Shown: positions 31,278 to 40,187, numbered from the stretch's first letter. The stretch: 64,000 nt of DNA from an uncultured Gammaproteobacteria bacterium (GCA_951828235.1 OX639965.1:1137191-1201190); one strand, 5' to 3'. The notes: generated by a model not told the origin, from the letters alone. Numbers and translations: made by a program.

Positions 31278-32180
31278 GTGAGAAAGACGCGGGCCAACCG
31301 CAAGACGCTGCAACGGGCGTCCGGCGCCGGCCGGGGTTTGTGGAGCGACGCCTGGCGGGCCCTGCGCCGCAACCGGGCCGCCATGAGCGCGGCGATCATC
31401 TTGTCCGTGGTGGCGGTGCTGTGTGTTTTCGGGCCGGCATTGTCGCCGGTGGAGTTCGATTATCTGGACTGGGACAACGTGTCGGTTCCGCCCGGCATCG
31501 AGGGTTGGCATTTCTTCGGCACCGATGACCTGGGCAGGGACCTGTTCGTGCGCACACTGGTCGGGGGCCGCATTTCGCTGATGGTGGGCCTGGTGGCGAC
31601 GGCGGTGAGCCTGCTCATCGGCGTCAGCTACGGGGCCGTTGCCGGCTACCTCGGCGGACGCGTCGACCAGGTCATGATGCGCATCGTGGACATCCTCTAC
31701 GCCATGCCCTTCATGTTCCTGGTGATTCTGCTGATGGTGCTGTTCGGCCGAAACATCGCGTTGATATTTATCGCCATCGGCGCCATCAACTGGCTGGACA
31801 TGGCGCGCATCGTCCGCGGCCAGACGCTGAGCATAAAACGCCGGGAGTTCGTCGAAGCCGCCCAGGCCGCGGGCGTTACGACCCCCCGGATCATTCGCCG
31901 GCATATCGTGCCCAATCTGTTCGGCGTGGTTGTGGTGTACGTCACGCTGACCATTCCGCAGGTGATACTGGTGGAGTCCTTTCTGAGCTTCCTGGGCCTG
32001 GGTGTGCAGGAGCCCATGACCTCCTGGGGCGCCCTGGTGAACGAGGGCGCCAAGGCCATGGAAAACGAGTCCTGGGCGCTGATCTTCCCGGCGGGTTTCC
32101 TCGCCGCGACGCTGTTCTGCTGCAATTTCATCGGCGACGGCCTGCGTGACGCGCTCGACCCGCGCGACAGGAGCGCCTGA
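31278..32180 (+). CDS. oppC: Oligopeptide ABC transporter permease C
   Basis: A 300-residue permease with an N-terminal cytoplasmic extension, DAWRALRRNRAAMSAAIIL, the HFFGTDDLGRDLF motif common to OppC/DppC, and the EAA loop RREFVEAAQAAG, then ESFLSFLGLGVQEPMTSWG. GTG 31278 follows GAGGT. The next gene begins on the base after its stop, so the three opp genes are one transcript. Confidence 0.93.
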   Translation: MRKTRANRKTLQRASGAGRGLWSDAWRALRRNRAAMSAAIILSVVAVLCVFGPALSPVEFDYLDWDNVSVPPGIEGWHFFGTDDLGRDLFVRTLVGGRISLMVGLVATAVSLLIGVSYGAVAGYLGGRVDQVMMRIVDILYAMPFMFLVILLMVLFGRNIALIFIAIGAINWLDMARIVRGQTLSIKRREFVEAAQAAGVTTPRIIRRHIVPNLFGVVVVYVTLTIPQVILVESFLSFLGLGVQEPMTSWGALVNEGAKAMENESWALIFPAGFLAATLFCCNFIGDGLRDALDPRDRSA

Positions 32181-33989
32181 ATGCCGCTGATCGAGGTTCG
32201 TGACCTGAAGGTGGATTTCGGCACGCCGGACGGAACGGTGCATGCCGTGCGGGGCATCGATTTCGAACTTCAGGCGGGCAAGACGCTGGGCATCGTGGGG
32301 GAGTCCGGCTCGGGCAAGAGCCAGTCGGTACTGAGCCTCATGGGGCTGCTGGCCGACAACGGCCGCAGCGGCGGCAGTGCCCGGTTCGAGGGGCGCGAGT
32401 TGATCGGAATGGCCGATCGCGACCTGCGCAGGATTCGGGGCAACCGGATCGCCATGATTTTCCAGGACCCGATGACCTCGCTGAACCCGTATCTCAAGAT
32501 CGGCGTGCAGATGGCGCAGGTGCTGGAACTGCACGAGGGCATGGGCCGGCGGCAGGCGCTGAAGCGTTGCGGCGAGCTGCTGGAAGCCGTGCGTATTCCC
32601 GACGCCGGCAAACGCCTGCAGTCCTGGCCGCACGAGCTTTCCGGCGGCATGCGCCAGCGAGTGACGATTGCGACGGCCCTGTTGTGCACGCCGGCGCTTC
32701 TGATCGCGGACGAGCCCACCACCGCGCTGGACGTCACCGTGCAGGCGCAGATACTCGCGCTCATGCAGGAACTGCGGCGTGACTTTAACGCCGCCATCAT
32801 CTTCATCACCCACGATCTCGGCATCGTTGCCGGCTTCTGCGACGACGTGCTGGTCATGCAGGACGGCGAGTGCAAGGAACGCGGCAGCGTGGATCGGGTC
32901 TATGCCGCTCCAAAGCATCCCTACACACAGCGGCTGCTGGCTGCCGTCCCCCGCCTGGACCGCAACGCCCGCCCGCGCGGCAAGCGAGCCGCCAAGGCCG
33001 AGCCGGTCCTGGAAGTGGAGGGTCTTGACGTCGTCTATTCCCTGGATCGGCCCCGAATGTTTGCCCCCAGGCTGAAGCTGCAGGCGGTAACGACCGGGAC
33101 CTTTGCGATCTCGCCCGGGGAAACGCTGGGCGTGGTGGGCGAATCGGGATGCGGCAAGTCATCCCTGGCGCGGGCGGTCATCGGGCTGGTGCCCCCCAGC
33201 GCCGGCCGCGTGACATTGTTGGGCGGCGACCTTCAGGACGCCGACAGGAAGGCCTGGATGGCCGCCCGGCGCAATATGCAAATGGTTTTTCAGGACCCCC
33301 TGGCGTCGCTGAATCCGCGCATGACCGCCCGGCAGATCGTTGCCGAGCCGCTGGGCGCCTGCCGGGGGGACATGTCACGCGCGGAGCGCGATGAGCGGGT
33401 GGTTCGCATTCTGAACCGCGTGGGGCTCAAAGACGGGCAACTGGACCGATACCCCCACGAGTTTTCCGGAGGCCAGTGTCAGCGTATCGGGATCGCCCGG
33501 GCATTGGCGCCCGGGCCGGCGGTCGTGATCTGCGATGAGGCGGTCAGCGCGCTCGACGTTTCCATACGTGCCCAGATCGTGGACCTCCTTATGGAACTGC
33601 AGGACGAGCTCGGCCTGGCGTTGATTTTTATCGCCCACGATCTCGCGGTCGTCCGGCAGATCAGCCACCGGGTGGTGGTGATGTACCTGGGCCGGGCGAT
33701 GGAAGTCGCGCAAAGCGAACACCTCTACGCGCAGCCCATGCATCCCTATACCCGGGCGCTCATTGAAGCCGCTCCGATTCCCGATCCCAGGGTGGAGCGC
33801 TCCCGCAAGCGGGAACTTCTCCAGGGAGAACCGCCCTCGCCTCTGAACCCGCCGCCGGGCTGCGCGTTCTCGGCCCGCTGCGGCTTTGCCATCGACCGTT
33901 GCCGGCAGGAAACGCCCAAGCTCAGAAACCTTGCGCATGGCATGGTGGCCTGCCACCGCGCGGAAGCGATCGCGGACCGCCGGGCGTGA
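32181..33989 (+). CDS. oppD: Fused oligopeptide ABC transporter ATPases OppD-OppF
   Basis: A 602-residue protein with two complete ATPase domains. The first has Walker A GESGSGKSQS near residue 40, signature LSGGMRQRV and Walker B LLIADEPTTALD. The second has GESGCGKSSLARAV near residue 320, signature FSGGQCQRIGIARAL and Walker B VVICDEAVSALD. Each is followed by the OppD/F C-terminal region; the last has the PGCAFSARCGFAIDRC cysteine pattern. The fusion replaces separate oppD and oppF genes and powers OppBC. ATG 32181 abuts the oppC stop. Confidence 0.92.
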   Translation: MPLIEVRDLKVDFGTPDGTVHAVRGIDFELQAGKTLGIVGESGSGKSQSVLSLMGLLADNGRSGGSARFEGRELIGMADRDLRRIRGNRIAMIFQDPMTSLNPYLKIGVQMAQVLELHEGMGRRQALKRCGELLEAVRIPDAGKRLQSWPHELSGGMRQRVTIATALLCTPALLIADEPTTALDVTVQAQILALMQELRRDFNAAIIFITHDLGIVAGFCDDVLVMQDGECKERGSVDRVYAAPKHPYTQRLLAAVPRLDRNARPRGKRAAKAEPVLEVEGLDVVYSLDRPRMFAPRLKLQAVTTGTFAISPGETLGVVGESGCGKSSLARAVIGLVPPSAGRVTLLGGDLQDADRKAWMAARRNMQMVFQDPLASLNPRMTARQIVAEPLGACRGDMSRAERDERVVRILNRVGLKDGQLDRYPHEFSGGQCQRIGIARALAPGPAVVICDEAVSALDVSIRAQIVDLLMELQDELGLALIFIAHDLAVVRQISHRVVVMYLGRAMEVAQSEHLYAQPMHPYTRALIEAAPIPDPRVERSRKRELLQGEPPSPLNPPPGCAFSARCGFAIDRCRQETPKLRNLAHGMVACHRAEAIADRRA

Positions 33990-33995
33990 GGGCAG

Positions 33996-34679
33996 ATGCT
34001 TGTGGAGCCAGCCTTTTCCACCGGCGCCGGTTTTCAGGAACGGCTGGCTGGAGGTCTTTCGGAACTGGGCGTGTCCGCGGAGCCGGATACGCTTGATCGG
34101 TTGAACTCCTACCTGGATATGCTGACCCGCTGGAGTCGAGTGCACGGATTGACTGCCCCCGCATCCCCGGGCGAGCTCGTCGTTCGACACGTGCTGGATA
34201 GCGCCGCCGTCCTGCCGTATCTGCCGCCCGGGCCGAAGCTTGATGCGGGCAGCGGCGCGGGCCTGCCCGGGTTGGTCCTTGCGATTCTGCGCCCCGCCAC
34301 ACAGTGGGTGCTCCTGGATTCCGCCGCCAGGAAGGTCGCCTTCATTCGCCATGCAAGCGCTGAGCTCGATCTCCCCAACGTGCATGTCGTTCGCGAACGC
34401 CTGGAGAGCTACGATCCGGACAAGCCGCCCGGCGCCGTCGTCGCGCGCGCGCTGGCGCCGCTGCCGAAGCTGGTGGCGCTGGCGGCGCACCTTTTGCGCC
34501 GCGGCTCGGTGCTGCTCGCCATGCTGGGCCGTCGTCCGTCCGAACAGCAGCTGCTTGCATTGCCCGGGGTGACTTGCCGATCATGCAAGCGGGTCCATGT
34601 TCCCGGCCTTGAGGCTCAACGGCATGTGGCTGTACTCGCCTGTTCCGAAGGCGCGGATGCGCCGGGAGCGCCAAGCTGA
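33996..34679 (+). CDS. rsmG: 16S rRNA (guanine527-N7)-methyltransferase
   Basis: A 227-residue SAM-dependent methyltransferase acting on 16S rRNA. It contains VVRHVLDSAAVLPYL, the SAM-binding LDAGSGAGLPGLVLAI, and VVRERLESY before a VARALAPLPKLV segment, all typical of GidB/RsmG. It starts 6 nt after the oppDF gene, so it may now depend on that transcript. Its TGA stop overlaps the CTG proposed as the parA start. Confidence 0.93.
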   Translation: MLVEPAFSTGAGFQERLAGGLSELGVSAEPDTLDRLNSYLDMLTRWSRVHGLTAPASPGELVVRHVLDSAAVLPYLPPGPKLDAGSGAGLPGLVLAILRPATQWVLLDSAARKVAFIRHASAELDLPNVHVVRERLESYDPDKPPGAVVARALAPLPKLVALAAHLLRRGSVLLAMLGRRPSEQQLLALPGVTCRSCKRVHVPGLEAQRHVAVLACSEGADAPGAPS

Positions 34680-35449
34680 AGCGTACTTTCGCCATCGCCA
34701 ACCGCAAGGGCGGGGTGGGCAAGACTACCACCGCGATCAACCTTGCCGCCTGCCTGGCGCAAATGGACCGCAGGGTGCTGCTGGTGGACCTCGACCCGCA
34801 GGCCAACGCAACCACCGGCTGCGGGGTGGACCGCGGTGAAATCGGGCAATCGGTGTACGGCGTGCTGATGGGCCGGAGCCGCGCTTCCGAGGCGGTGCTT
34901 CGGGTAGAGGCAGCCGGGTTCGACCTGTTGCCGGCCACCCCGGATGTGACGGCGGCGGAAGTGGAGTTGCTCGCGGTGGAGAGCGGGCGCGAGCTGCAGT
35001 TGCGCGGCGCGCTGCTGGAAATCGCATCGAACTACCAGACGATTCTGCTGGACTGTCCGCCCAGCCTGAACATACTTACCGTAAATGCTTTGGTCGCGGC
35101 CGAAGGCGTGCTGGTGCCGCTCCAGTGCGAGTACTTTGCGCTGGAGGGCCTGTCGTCGCTCGTGGGCGTGATCGAAGGGCTTTGTGCGCGCTCCAACCCC
35201 GACCTGGAGATAAGCGGCATAATCCGCACCATGTACGATGGCCGAACGCGGCTGGCGCGGGACGTCTCCGAGCAGTTGCAGAAGCATTTTCCCAACGAAC
35301 TGTTCCGGACGATCATCCCGCGCAACGTGCGGCTGGCCGAGGCGCCCGGATTCGGTTTGCCGGTTCTGCAGCATGACCGCCTGTCCAGTGGCGCACTGGC
35401 CTACGTGGCCCTCTCAGGCGAAATGATTCGCCGCGGGCTTGCCGAATAA
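34676..35449 (+). CDS. parA: Chromosome partitioning ATPase ParA, CTG start
   Basis: A 257-residue deviant-Walker ATPase that drives ParB-parS segregation. Its Walker A is NRKGGVGKTTT at residues 9-19. The frame upstream of GTG 34715 has no ATG, GTG or TTG before a stop at 34610-34612, and starting at 34715 would cut Walker A in half. CTG at 34676 has GGGAG 7 nt upstream and overlaps the rsmG stop as CTGA, like the usual ATGA junction; it gives the normal ParA N-terminus (MKRTFAIANRKGG). Other motifs are DLDPQANATTG and LLDCPPSLNILT. parB overlaps by 1 nt. Confidence 0.92.
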   Translation: MKRTFAIANRKGGVGKTTTAINLAACLAQMDRRVLLVDLDPQANATTGCGVDRGEIGQSVYGVLMGRSRASEAVLRVEAAGFDLLPATPDVTAAEVELLAVESGRELQLRGALLEIASNYQTILLDCPPSLNILTVNALVAAEGVLVPLQCEYFALEGLSSLVGVIEGLCARSNPDLEISGIIRTMYDGRTRLARDVSEQLQKHFPNELFRTIIPRNVRLAEAPGFGLPVLQHDRLSSGALAYVALSGEMIRRGLAE

Positions 35450-36306
35450 TGGCCGCTCCCAACCGGGGCCTGGGACGCGGGCTCGAGGCGCTGCTTGGAC
35501 CGAGCCGGGAGGAACCCGCTCCTTCCCGCGAGTTTCAGGAACTGCCCCTGGACCTGCTGCGGCCGGGACGTTTTCAGCCGCGGCAGGCCATGGACGCCGA
35601 AAGCATTGCCGAGCTGGCGGAATCGATACGGGCCCAGGGAGTCGTTCAGCCGGTGCTGGTGCGGCCGCTGGCAGGTGAAGGGGGCGCCGAAGCGCGCTAT
35701 GAAATTGTTGCCGGCGAGCGCCGCTGGCGGGCGGCCCAGCATGCCGGCCTGGAGCGCGTGCCGGCCGTCGTGCGGACCCTGTCCGACGCCGAGGCCGCAC
35801 TCGCGGCCCTGGTCGAGAACGTTCAGCGGGAGGACTTGAGCGCCATTGAACTGGCCCGCGCGCTGCGTTCAATCCTGGAGATCTCCGGCGGCACCCACAA
35901 GGAAGTGGGGAGTTCGATCGGCATGTCGCGCGCCGCGGTCAGCAACCACCTGAGACTGCTCGAACTGGGTGATACGGCCAAGCAGTTGCTCGCGGAGCGC
36001 AAGCTGGAAATGGGCCATGCCCGCGCATTGTTGGCGGTGGTCAGTCCGGCCCGACAGGCCGCGCTGGCGCGGCTCGTTGCCGAGAAAGGACTGACTGTTC
36101 GCGACGCGGAGCGCCTGGCGCAAGCGGAGGGGAAGGCGGCGAAATCACCGGAGCCGCGCGACTCCAACGTCGTCAGTCTGGAGCGGGACCTGAGCGAGCG
36201 ATGGGGAGCCCCCGTGCGCATACGTCACGGCAAGCGGGGCGGGCGCCTGGAAGTACGCTACAAGAACCTCGACGAGCTGCAGGGCCTTCTCGCCCGCCTC
36301 AAGTGA
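35449..36306 (+). CDS. parB: Chromosome partitioning protein ParB
   Basis: A 285-residue CTPase and parS-binding protein. The N-terminal ParA-contact stretch NRGLGRGLEALLG is followed by the ParB/Srx domain (LRPGRFQPRQAMD, RYEIVAGERRWRAAQHAG) and LVENVQREDLSAIELA. The HTH domain (EVGSSIGMSRAAVSNHLRLLEL) is near residues 150-170 and a dimerisation domain closes the protein. Likely targets in this window are the parS sites in gyrB and recF. The start overlaps the parA stop in TAATG. Confidence 0.96.
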   Translation: MAAPNRGLGRGLEALLGPSREEPAPSREFQELPLDLLRPGRFQPRQAMDAESIAELAESIRAQGVVQPVLVRPLAGEGGAEARYEIVAGERRWRAAQHAGLERVPAVVRTLSDAEAALAALVENVQREDLSAIELARALRSILEISGGTHKEVGSSIGMSRAAVSNHLRLLELGDTAKQLLAERKLEMGHARALLAVVSPARQAALARLVAEKGLTVRDAERLAQAEGKAAKSPEPRDSNVVSLERDLSERWGAPVRIRHGKRGGRLEVRYKNLDELQGLLARLK

Positions 36307-36625
36307 TTCCGTGGCCGCACACAGTCGGCGCGGCGTAGTCCACAACCGGAAAGCCAGGACAAGCTTGCGATTTCACATTGGAGCACCGCCCCTTTCGCCG
36401 GACTTTTAACCGAATTCGAAGCTGATCCCGCGAGTGGATAATGCTGTGGACAGTCTGTTTACAAGCAGTTATCTCTCTGTGGATTGTGTGTGAATCCCCT
36501 GTGAATCAAAGGGTTGTAGGAAAAATTGACTTGTACGTACTAAGTTTTTGCTGTATGCTACGCGTATGCAGCAGGCTGTCCAGGTCGCCCTTGACTTCAA
36601 CCGTATCCTGACGGGAGACGCAAAG
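36307..36625. other. parB-downstream intergenic region, alternative oriC candidate
   Basis: A 319-bp stretch without a gene. Between 36433 and 36508 it holds a row of DnaA-box-like 9-mers on one strand: AGTGGATAA (8 of 9 to TGTGGATAA), TGTGGACAG, TGTGGATTG, TGTGAATCC and TGTGAATCA. An AT-rich segment 36519-36560 follows, with TTGACT at 36526-36531 and the palindrome GTACGTAC at 36533-36540. It may be a replication origin element, a DnaA-titrating site, or simply the promoter area of the methyltransferase. Whether this or the dnaA-dnaN gap is the origin cannot be settled by eye. Confidence 0.45.
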
Positions 36626-37537
36626 ATGGCGCTCGAAGCAGTTCTGACACCTGAATTGCAGGCCATACAGCCGAATCGCCATCAACAGTCAATCCCACGG
36701 CTCGCAAAGGATGAGGCTGCGATCACGCAGATAGAAAGCGTACTTTCCAGTATTGAAACATCCCATGAAGTGATTTTGGGAGACGCACGAGCCCTTCAAC
36801 TACCGTCATCGTCGGTGCATCTCGCCGTTACGTCTCCACCTTACTGGACACTGAAGGAGTATCCGGAGCGGGAAGGACAGATGGGACGTCTTGGTGATTA
36901 CGCGTCGTTTCTAGACGGTCTCAAGACTGTTTGGCAACAATGCTATGACGCTCTTGTGCCAGGCGGGAGGCTGGTATGTGTTGTGGGCGATGTGTGTCTG
37001 TCGCGCCGTAAGAATGCTGGCAGACATACGGTGGTACCTCTCCACGCGGCGATTCAGACACAGTGCATTGAAATCGGCTTTGATAACCTCGCACCGATCA
37101 TCTGGTACAAGATCGCCAACCTCAAAACAGAGGCGAACGGCAGCGGAAGCTACTTGGGGAAACCGTTCGAACCCAATGGCGTAATCAAGAATGACATAGA
37201 GTTCATTCTGATGCTTCGCAAGCCTGGCGGCTACCGAAGCCCAAGCCAGGCAGCGCGTCTGCTGAGTGTTATTTCTGCGGAGAACCATGGCCGGTGGTTT
37301 CGGCAAATCTGGGACGATATCCGCGGCGCCTCAACGCGAGATCATCCCGCACCGTTTCCTCTAGAACTCGCAGAACGGCTCATCCGCATGTTCAGTTTTG
37401 TTGGCGATACCGTCTTCGACCCGTTTACTGGAACGGCGTCCACACAAATGGCCGCGAAACAATGCGCCCGCGACAGTATTGGTGTGGAAGTAGAACCGAC
37501 TTACCATAAGATGGCGTTGCAACGCTTGGCGCTATGA
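36626..37537 (+). CDS. DNA methyltransferase of a type II restriction-modification system
   Basis: A roughly 303-residue SAM-dependent DNA methylase of the beta group. The catalytic motif IV is TSPPYW (an SPPY core, seen in N4-cytosine and some N6-adenine enzymes), and the SAM motif I is FDPFTGTAST near the C-terminus, the circular order of the beta class. The frame opens at TTG 36548, with ATG at 36566, but ATG 36626 has GGGAG 8 nt upstream and is preferred. The next gene overlaps by 4 nt. Base composition is clearly less GC-rich than neighbouring genes, suggesting transfer. Confidence 0.85.
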   Translation: MALEAVLTPELQAIQPNRHQQSIPRLAKDEAAITQIESVLSSIETSHEVILGDARALQLPSSSVHLAVTSPPYWTLKEYPEREGQMGRLGDYASFLDGLKTVWQQCYDALVPGGRLVCVVGDVCLSRRKNAGRHTVVPLHAAIQTQCIEIGFDNLAPIIWYKIANLKTEANGSGSYLGKPFEPNGVIKNDIEFILMLRKPGGYRSPSQAARLLSVISAENHGRWFRQIWDDIRGASTRDHPAPFPLELAERLIRMFSFVGDTVFDPFTGTASTQMAAKQCARDSIGVEVEPTYHKMALQRLAL

Positions 37538-38136
37538 TCTCGCTACAGGACGCTGTAGACGACCTTTACCGAATAGCGGAGGTCGAACAAAAGCGTCAAT
37601 CACCAAACAGGCTGGGAGTGCTCGCAGACATGTGTGTTGAGCAACTTGCCGCGCGCGGGATACTGGGTGCGACCAGAGAGCTTACGGTCCCGGGCATAGG
37701 CCGCTCCAAGACGTGGGATGTAGGCTGGCCGAGCGATGGCAGGGTGCGGATGGGCATCAGTCTGAAATCCTTGTTGCGGAACATTGCGGGAACGGTGCCC
37801 AATCGGATTGACGATCTGACTGGCGAAATGGCAAATGTCCAATTGTTGTCGCCCGAGATTGCCACAGGTTACGTCATGATTTTCGACACGGCTGGAAGCA
37901 GCTTGAGAAAGGATGGTACCAGGTGGGTTGACTTTTTCCGTGCCGCCTTGGATCGGCTTTCGGGTCGAGACGCTCCAGCGTGGGCAGCTGGGATGGTTGA
38001 GGCATCCGCAATCGTGGAGGTTGATTTCTCGGAAGAGCCACGCATAGTTGCCGCGCCAGACATGACAGAGTTCTTTGACTTGTTGGCTCGCTGCGTGAAA
38101 CACAGAAACCCGCATAGATTTAGAGTTCCGGGCTGA
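37534..38136 (+). CDS. Probable cognate type II restriction endonuclease
   Basis: A 200-residue protein coupled to the methylase by an ATGA overlap, the main reason for the call. A candidate PD-(D/E)xK core is TWDVGWPSDG then GISLKSLL (Asp at about 69, Lys at about 83), preceded by a helix with Glu residues. No closer family is recognised. It has the same low GC as the methylase. If it is not a nuclease it would be an accessory R-M protein. Confidence 0.6.
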   Translation: MISLQDAVDDLYRIAEVEQKRQSPNRLGVLADMCVEQLAARGILGATRELTVPGIGRSKTWDVGWPSDGRVRMGISLKSLLRNIAGTVPNRIDDLTGEMANVQLLSPEIATGYVMIFDTAGSSLRKDGTRWVDFFRAALDRLSGRDAPAWAAGMVEASAIVEVDFSEEPRIVAAPDMTEFFDLLARCVKHRNPHRFRVPG

Positions 38137-38160
38137 AGCCAAGATCACTTATCGCCAACT

Positions 38161-38180
38161 ACGGGGCCGTTACGCCCCGT
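38161..38180. terminator. Small hairpin between convergent genes
   Basis: ACGGGGC-CGTTAC-GCCCCGT forms a perfect 7-bp GC-rich stem with a 6-nt loop. It lies between the ends of the restriction gene (plus) and the ThDP enzyme gene (minus). There is no T-run on either strand, so it is at most a weak or Rho-assisted terminator. Confidence 0.4.
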
Positions 38181-38258
38181 CAGGTAGCACAGGCTGTGTT
38201 GCGTCCGCAAAGTAGGCATACAGAACTCACGCAATAACGCAGAGAAAGGCCACGCCGG

Positions 38259-40187
38259 TCAAATCAGGCGGTTGCGGTTCCTGGCTACGGAAATGTCCGG
38301 GTGCCAGGTGGAATTGGCGCCGTGTCCCTGCTGCATGATCCGTGCATCGATCAGGTAAGCTCCGCCGTCCCTGTTAACGAGTTGCGCGCGCTCCAGGGCG
38401 GCTTCCATTCCGTCCGGCGCCAGCACCGTTTCGGCCTCCACGCCGAACGCCCTTGATACCGCTGCGAAGTCCACCAGGGGATCGCCGAGGTAGCAACTGA
38501 TGTCCTTCCATTTATCGCGGGTCTCGCGGTTGCGGGCCAGCGGAGAAAACCAGTAGATGCGCTCCCGCTCGCCGTCGTAGGACTCGTTGTTGAACACCAC
38601 GATGGTGATCGGAATGTCGTGGCGGGCGGCGGCCCAGAGGGCTTCGGTCTGGCCGAACAGAAAGGCGCCGTCGCCCACCAGGCAAACCACCTGCCTGTCC
38701 GGTTGGGCCACCTTGACGCCCAGCGCCGCGCCCACGCCCCAGCCCAGCGCGAACCCCGTAGTCTGGCCGATCAGCCGCTTCCTGCCGGGCGCAAAGTCCA
38801 TCCAGTGATACGGCAGCCGGTTGTCCAGTTCCGAGACGATGATTGCGTCTTCGGCCAGGTGCTGGTCGAGCTCCCAGGCCATGCGCGCCCAGCTTATGGG
38901 CGCGGCGTTCCAGTCTTCTTCGGCCGACTTGCGCTGGTTCTCAAGGCGCCTGGCGAACTCTTCCCGCGCGGCACTCATCCGGGGCTCTCGGAGCTTCGCC
39001 AGCCGGTCGGCCGTCGCCATTCCGTCGATGGCGTCGATCAGCGCGGTCGTGATTTCCCGGATGCCGCCGGCCAGAGCGATATCGGTCGGCTGGAAGTTGC
39101 CGATGTCTTCGTATTCCATGCGCGCGTGAATGACGGTCGCCTTCCTCGGCGGTGAAGGCGCCAGGATCCCGGGACCGGGCATTTCCGTGCCCAGGTTGAG
39201 AAAGACATCACTTTGACCCAGGTGTTCGGGGCCGCCCAGGCCGTAAAACCCCGCCCACAGCGGGTGTTTGAAGGGAAAGTCGCCATACACCGAATAGCCC
39301 TGGCTGACCCGGGCGCCCAGCGTCTCCGCAAGCCGCACCACGTCGGCGACCGCGCCGCTGCGCGTCACTTCGTGTCCCACGTTGATGAATGGAGCGCTTG
39401 ACTCGAGCAGAGCGCGGGCCGCCGACTCCAGCAGATCGGGCTTCGGCGGGAGATTGACATCAACCCGGAACAACTGCTGAGGATAGACGGTCTGCTTCAG
39501 CTTCGGCGTTCCCAGGACATTGATGGGGATGCGCAGGTGCACCGGACCGCCTGGCGGCGTCCCCGCCATCTTGATGGCGCGCCGGGTGAACTCGCTGAGC
39601 CGCTCCGGTCGATTGATTTGCCAGCGCCACTTGGTGAACTGCTGCAGCGGCTCCAGCCAGTCGTCCATCTGCTGGAACTGGTTGCGGCCCCTGAAGGTGG
39701 TCTGAGCCGAGTCGGAAATGGCCACGATTGCCGAGCGGTCCTTCCAGGCGTTGTAGAGGTTGTTCATCGCCGACGGGATCGCCACGCCGGGTACCAGCAG
39801 GACTGCGGTCTTGCCGCTGGCCAGTTCGTAGCCATGCGCCATCGCCGTCGCCTGGCCTTCCTGCAGGGTCAGCAGGAACTTGAGTTGCGGACGCGAGGCC
39901 AGCGCGTCGAATATCGCGGTCATGCCTGTGGCGGTGGTGGCGAAAAGGTATTCCACGCCCGCCGCCAGCAACGCTTCCGCGAGGATTTCGGCCCCCGTTC
40001 CCTCCACCGTCCGGCCGCGTTCCGCGGGCAGGGTCTGCGCGTCGGCTTCGGAAATCATCCGCGTCAGCGATTCCGCAGCGGCGGCGGAAAAGCCGACCGC
40101 CGCCATCACCTTGCCGAACTGCCGCCGGGAGATTGCGCCGTCGAGGAGGCTCCTGATGCTGCCTTGTGTGGAAGGGGAGGAAGCCAT
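38259..40187 (-). CDS. ThDP-dependent decarboxylase/synthase-like enzyme with Tat-type N-terminus
   Basis: A 642-residue member of the acetolactate synthase/benzoylformate decarboxylase fold. The N-terminus SRRQFGKVMAAVGFSAAAA looks like a twin-arginine signal, unusual in this family. The catalytic Glu is in LLTLQEGQATAMAHGY, and the ThDP/Mg motif is VGDGAFLFGQ continuing to VVFNNESYDG. ATG 40187 follows GGAGG-poor sequence but overlaps the ureohydrolase stop in TGATG, so translation is coupled. Pairing with a ureohydrolase recalls 2-ketoarginine decarboxylase (AruI) with guanidinobutyrase; this is an inference only. Confidence 0.8.
   Translation of the reverse strand: MASSPSTQGSIRSLLDGAISRRQFGKVMAAVGFSAAAAESLTRMISEADAQTLPAERGRTVEGTGAEILAEALLAAGVEYLFATTATGMTAIFDALASRPQLKFLLTLQEGQATAMAHGYELASGKTAVLLVPGVAIPSAMNNLYNAWKDRSAIVAISDSAQTTFRGRNQFQQMDDWLEPLQQFTKWRWQINRPERLSEFTRRAIKMAGTPPGGPVHLRIPINVLGTPKLKQTVYPQQLFRVDVNLPPKPDLLESAARALLESSAPFINVGHEVTRSGAVADVVRLAETLGARVSQGYSVYGDFPFKHPLWAGFYGLGGPEHLGQSDVFLNLGTEMPGPGILAPSPPRKATVIHARMEYEDIGNFQPTDIALAGGIREITTALIDAIDGMATADRLAKLREPRMSAAREEFARRLENQRKSAEEDWNAAPISWARMAWELDQHLAEDAIIVSELDNRLPYHWMDFAPGRKRLIGQTTGFALGWGVGAALGVKVAQPDRQVVCLVGDGAFLFGQTEALWAAARHDIPITIVVFNNESYDGERERIYWFSPLARNRETRDKWKDISCYLGDPLVDFAAVSRAFGVEAETVLAPDGMEAALERAQLVNRDGGAYLIDARIMQQGHGANSTWHPDISVARNRNRLI

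Noticed and set aside
30345..32918. 857-codon minus-strand frame across oppB-oppC-oppDF
   Set aside because: Low-complexity His/Gln/Arg-rich translation antisense to three well-supported transporter genes.
34715..35449. parA starting at GTG 34715
   Set aside because: It would remove the first half of the Walker A motif; the CTG at 34676 with a ribosome binding site explains the frame better.
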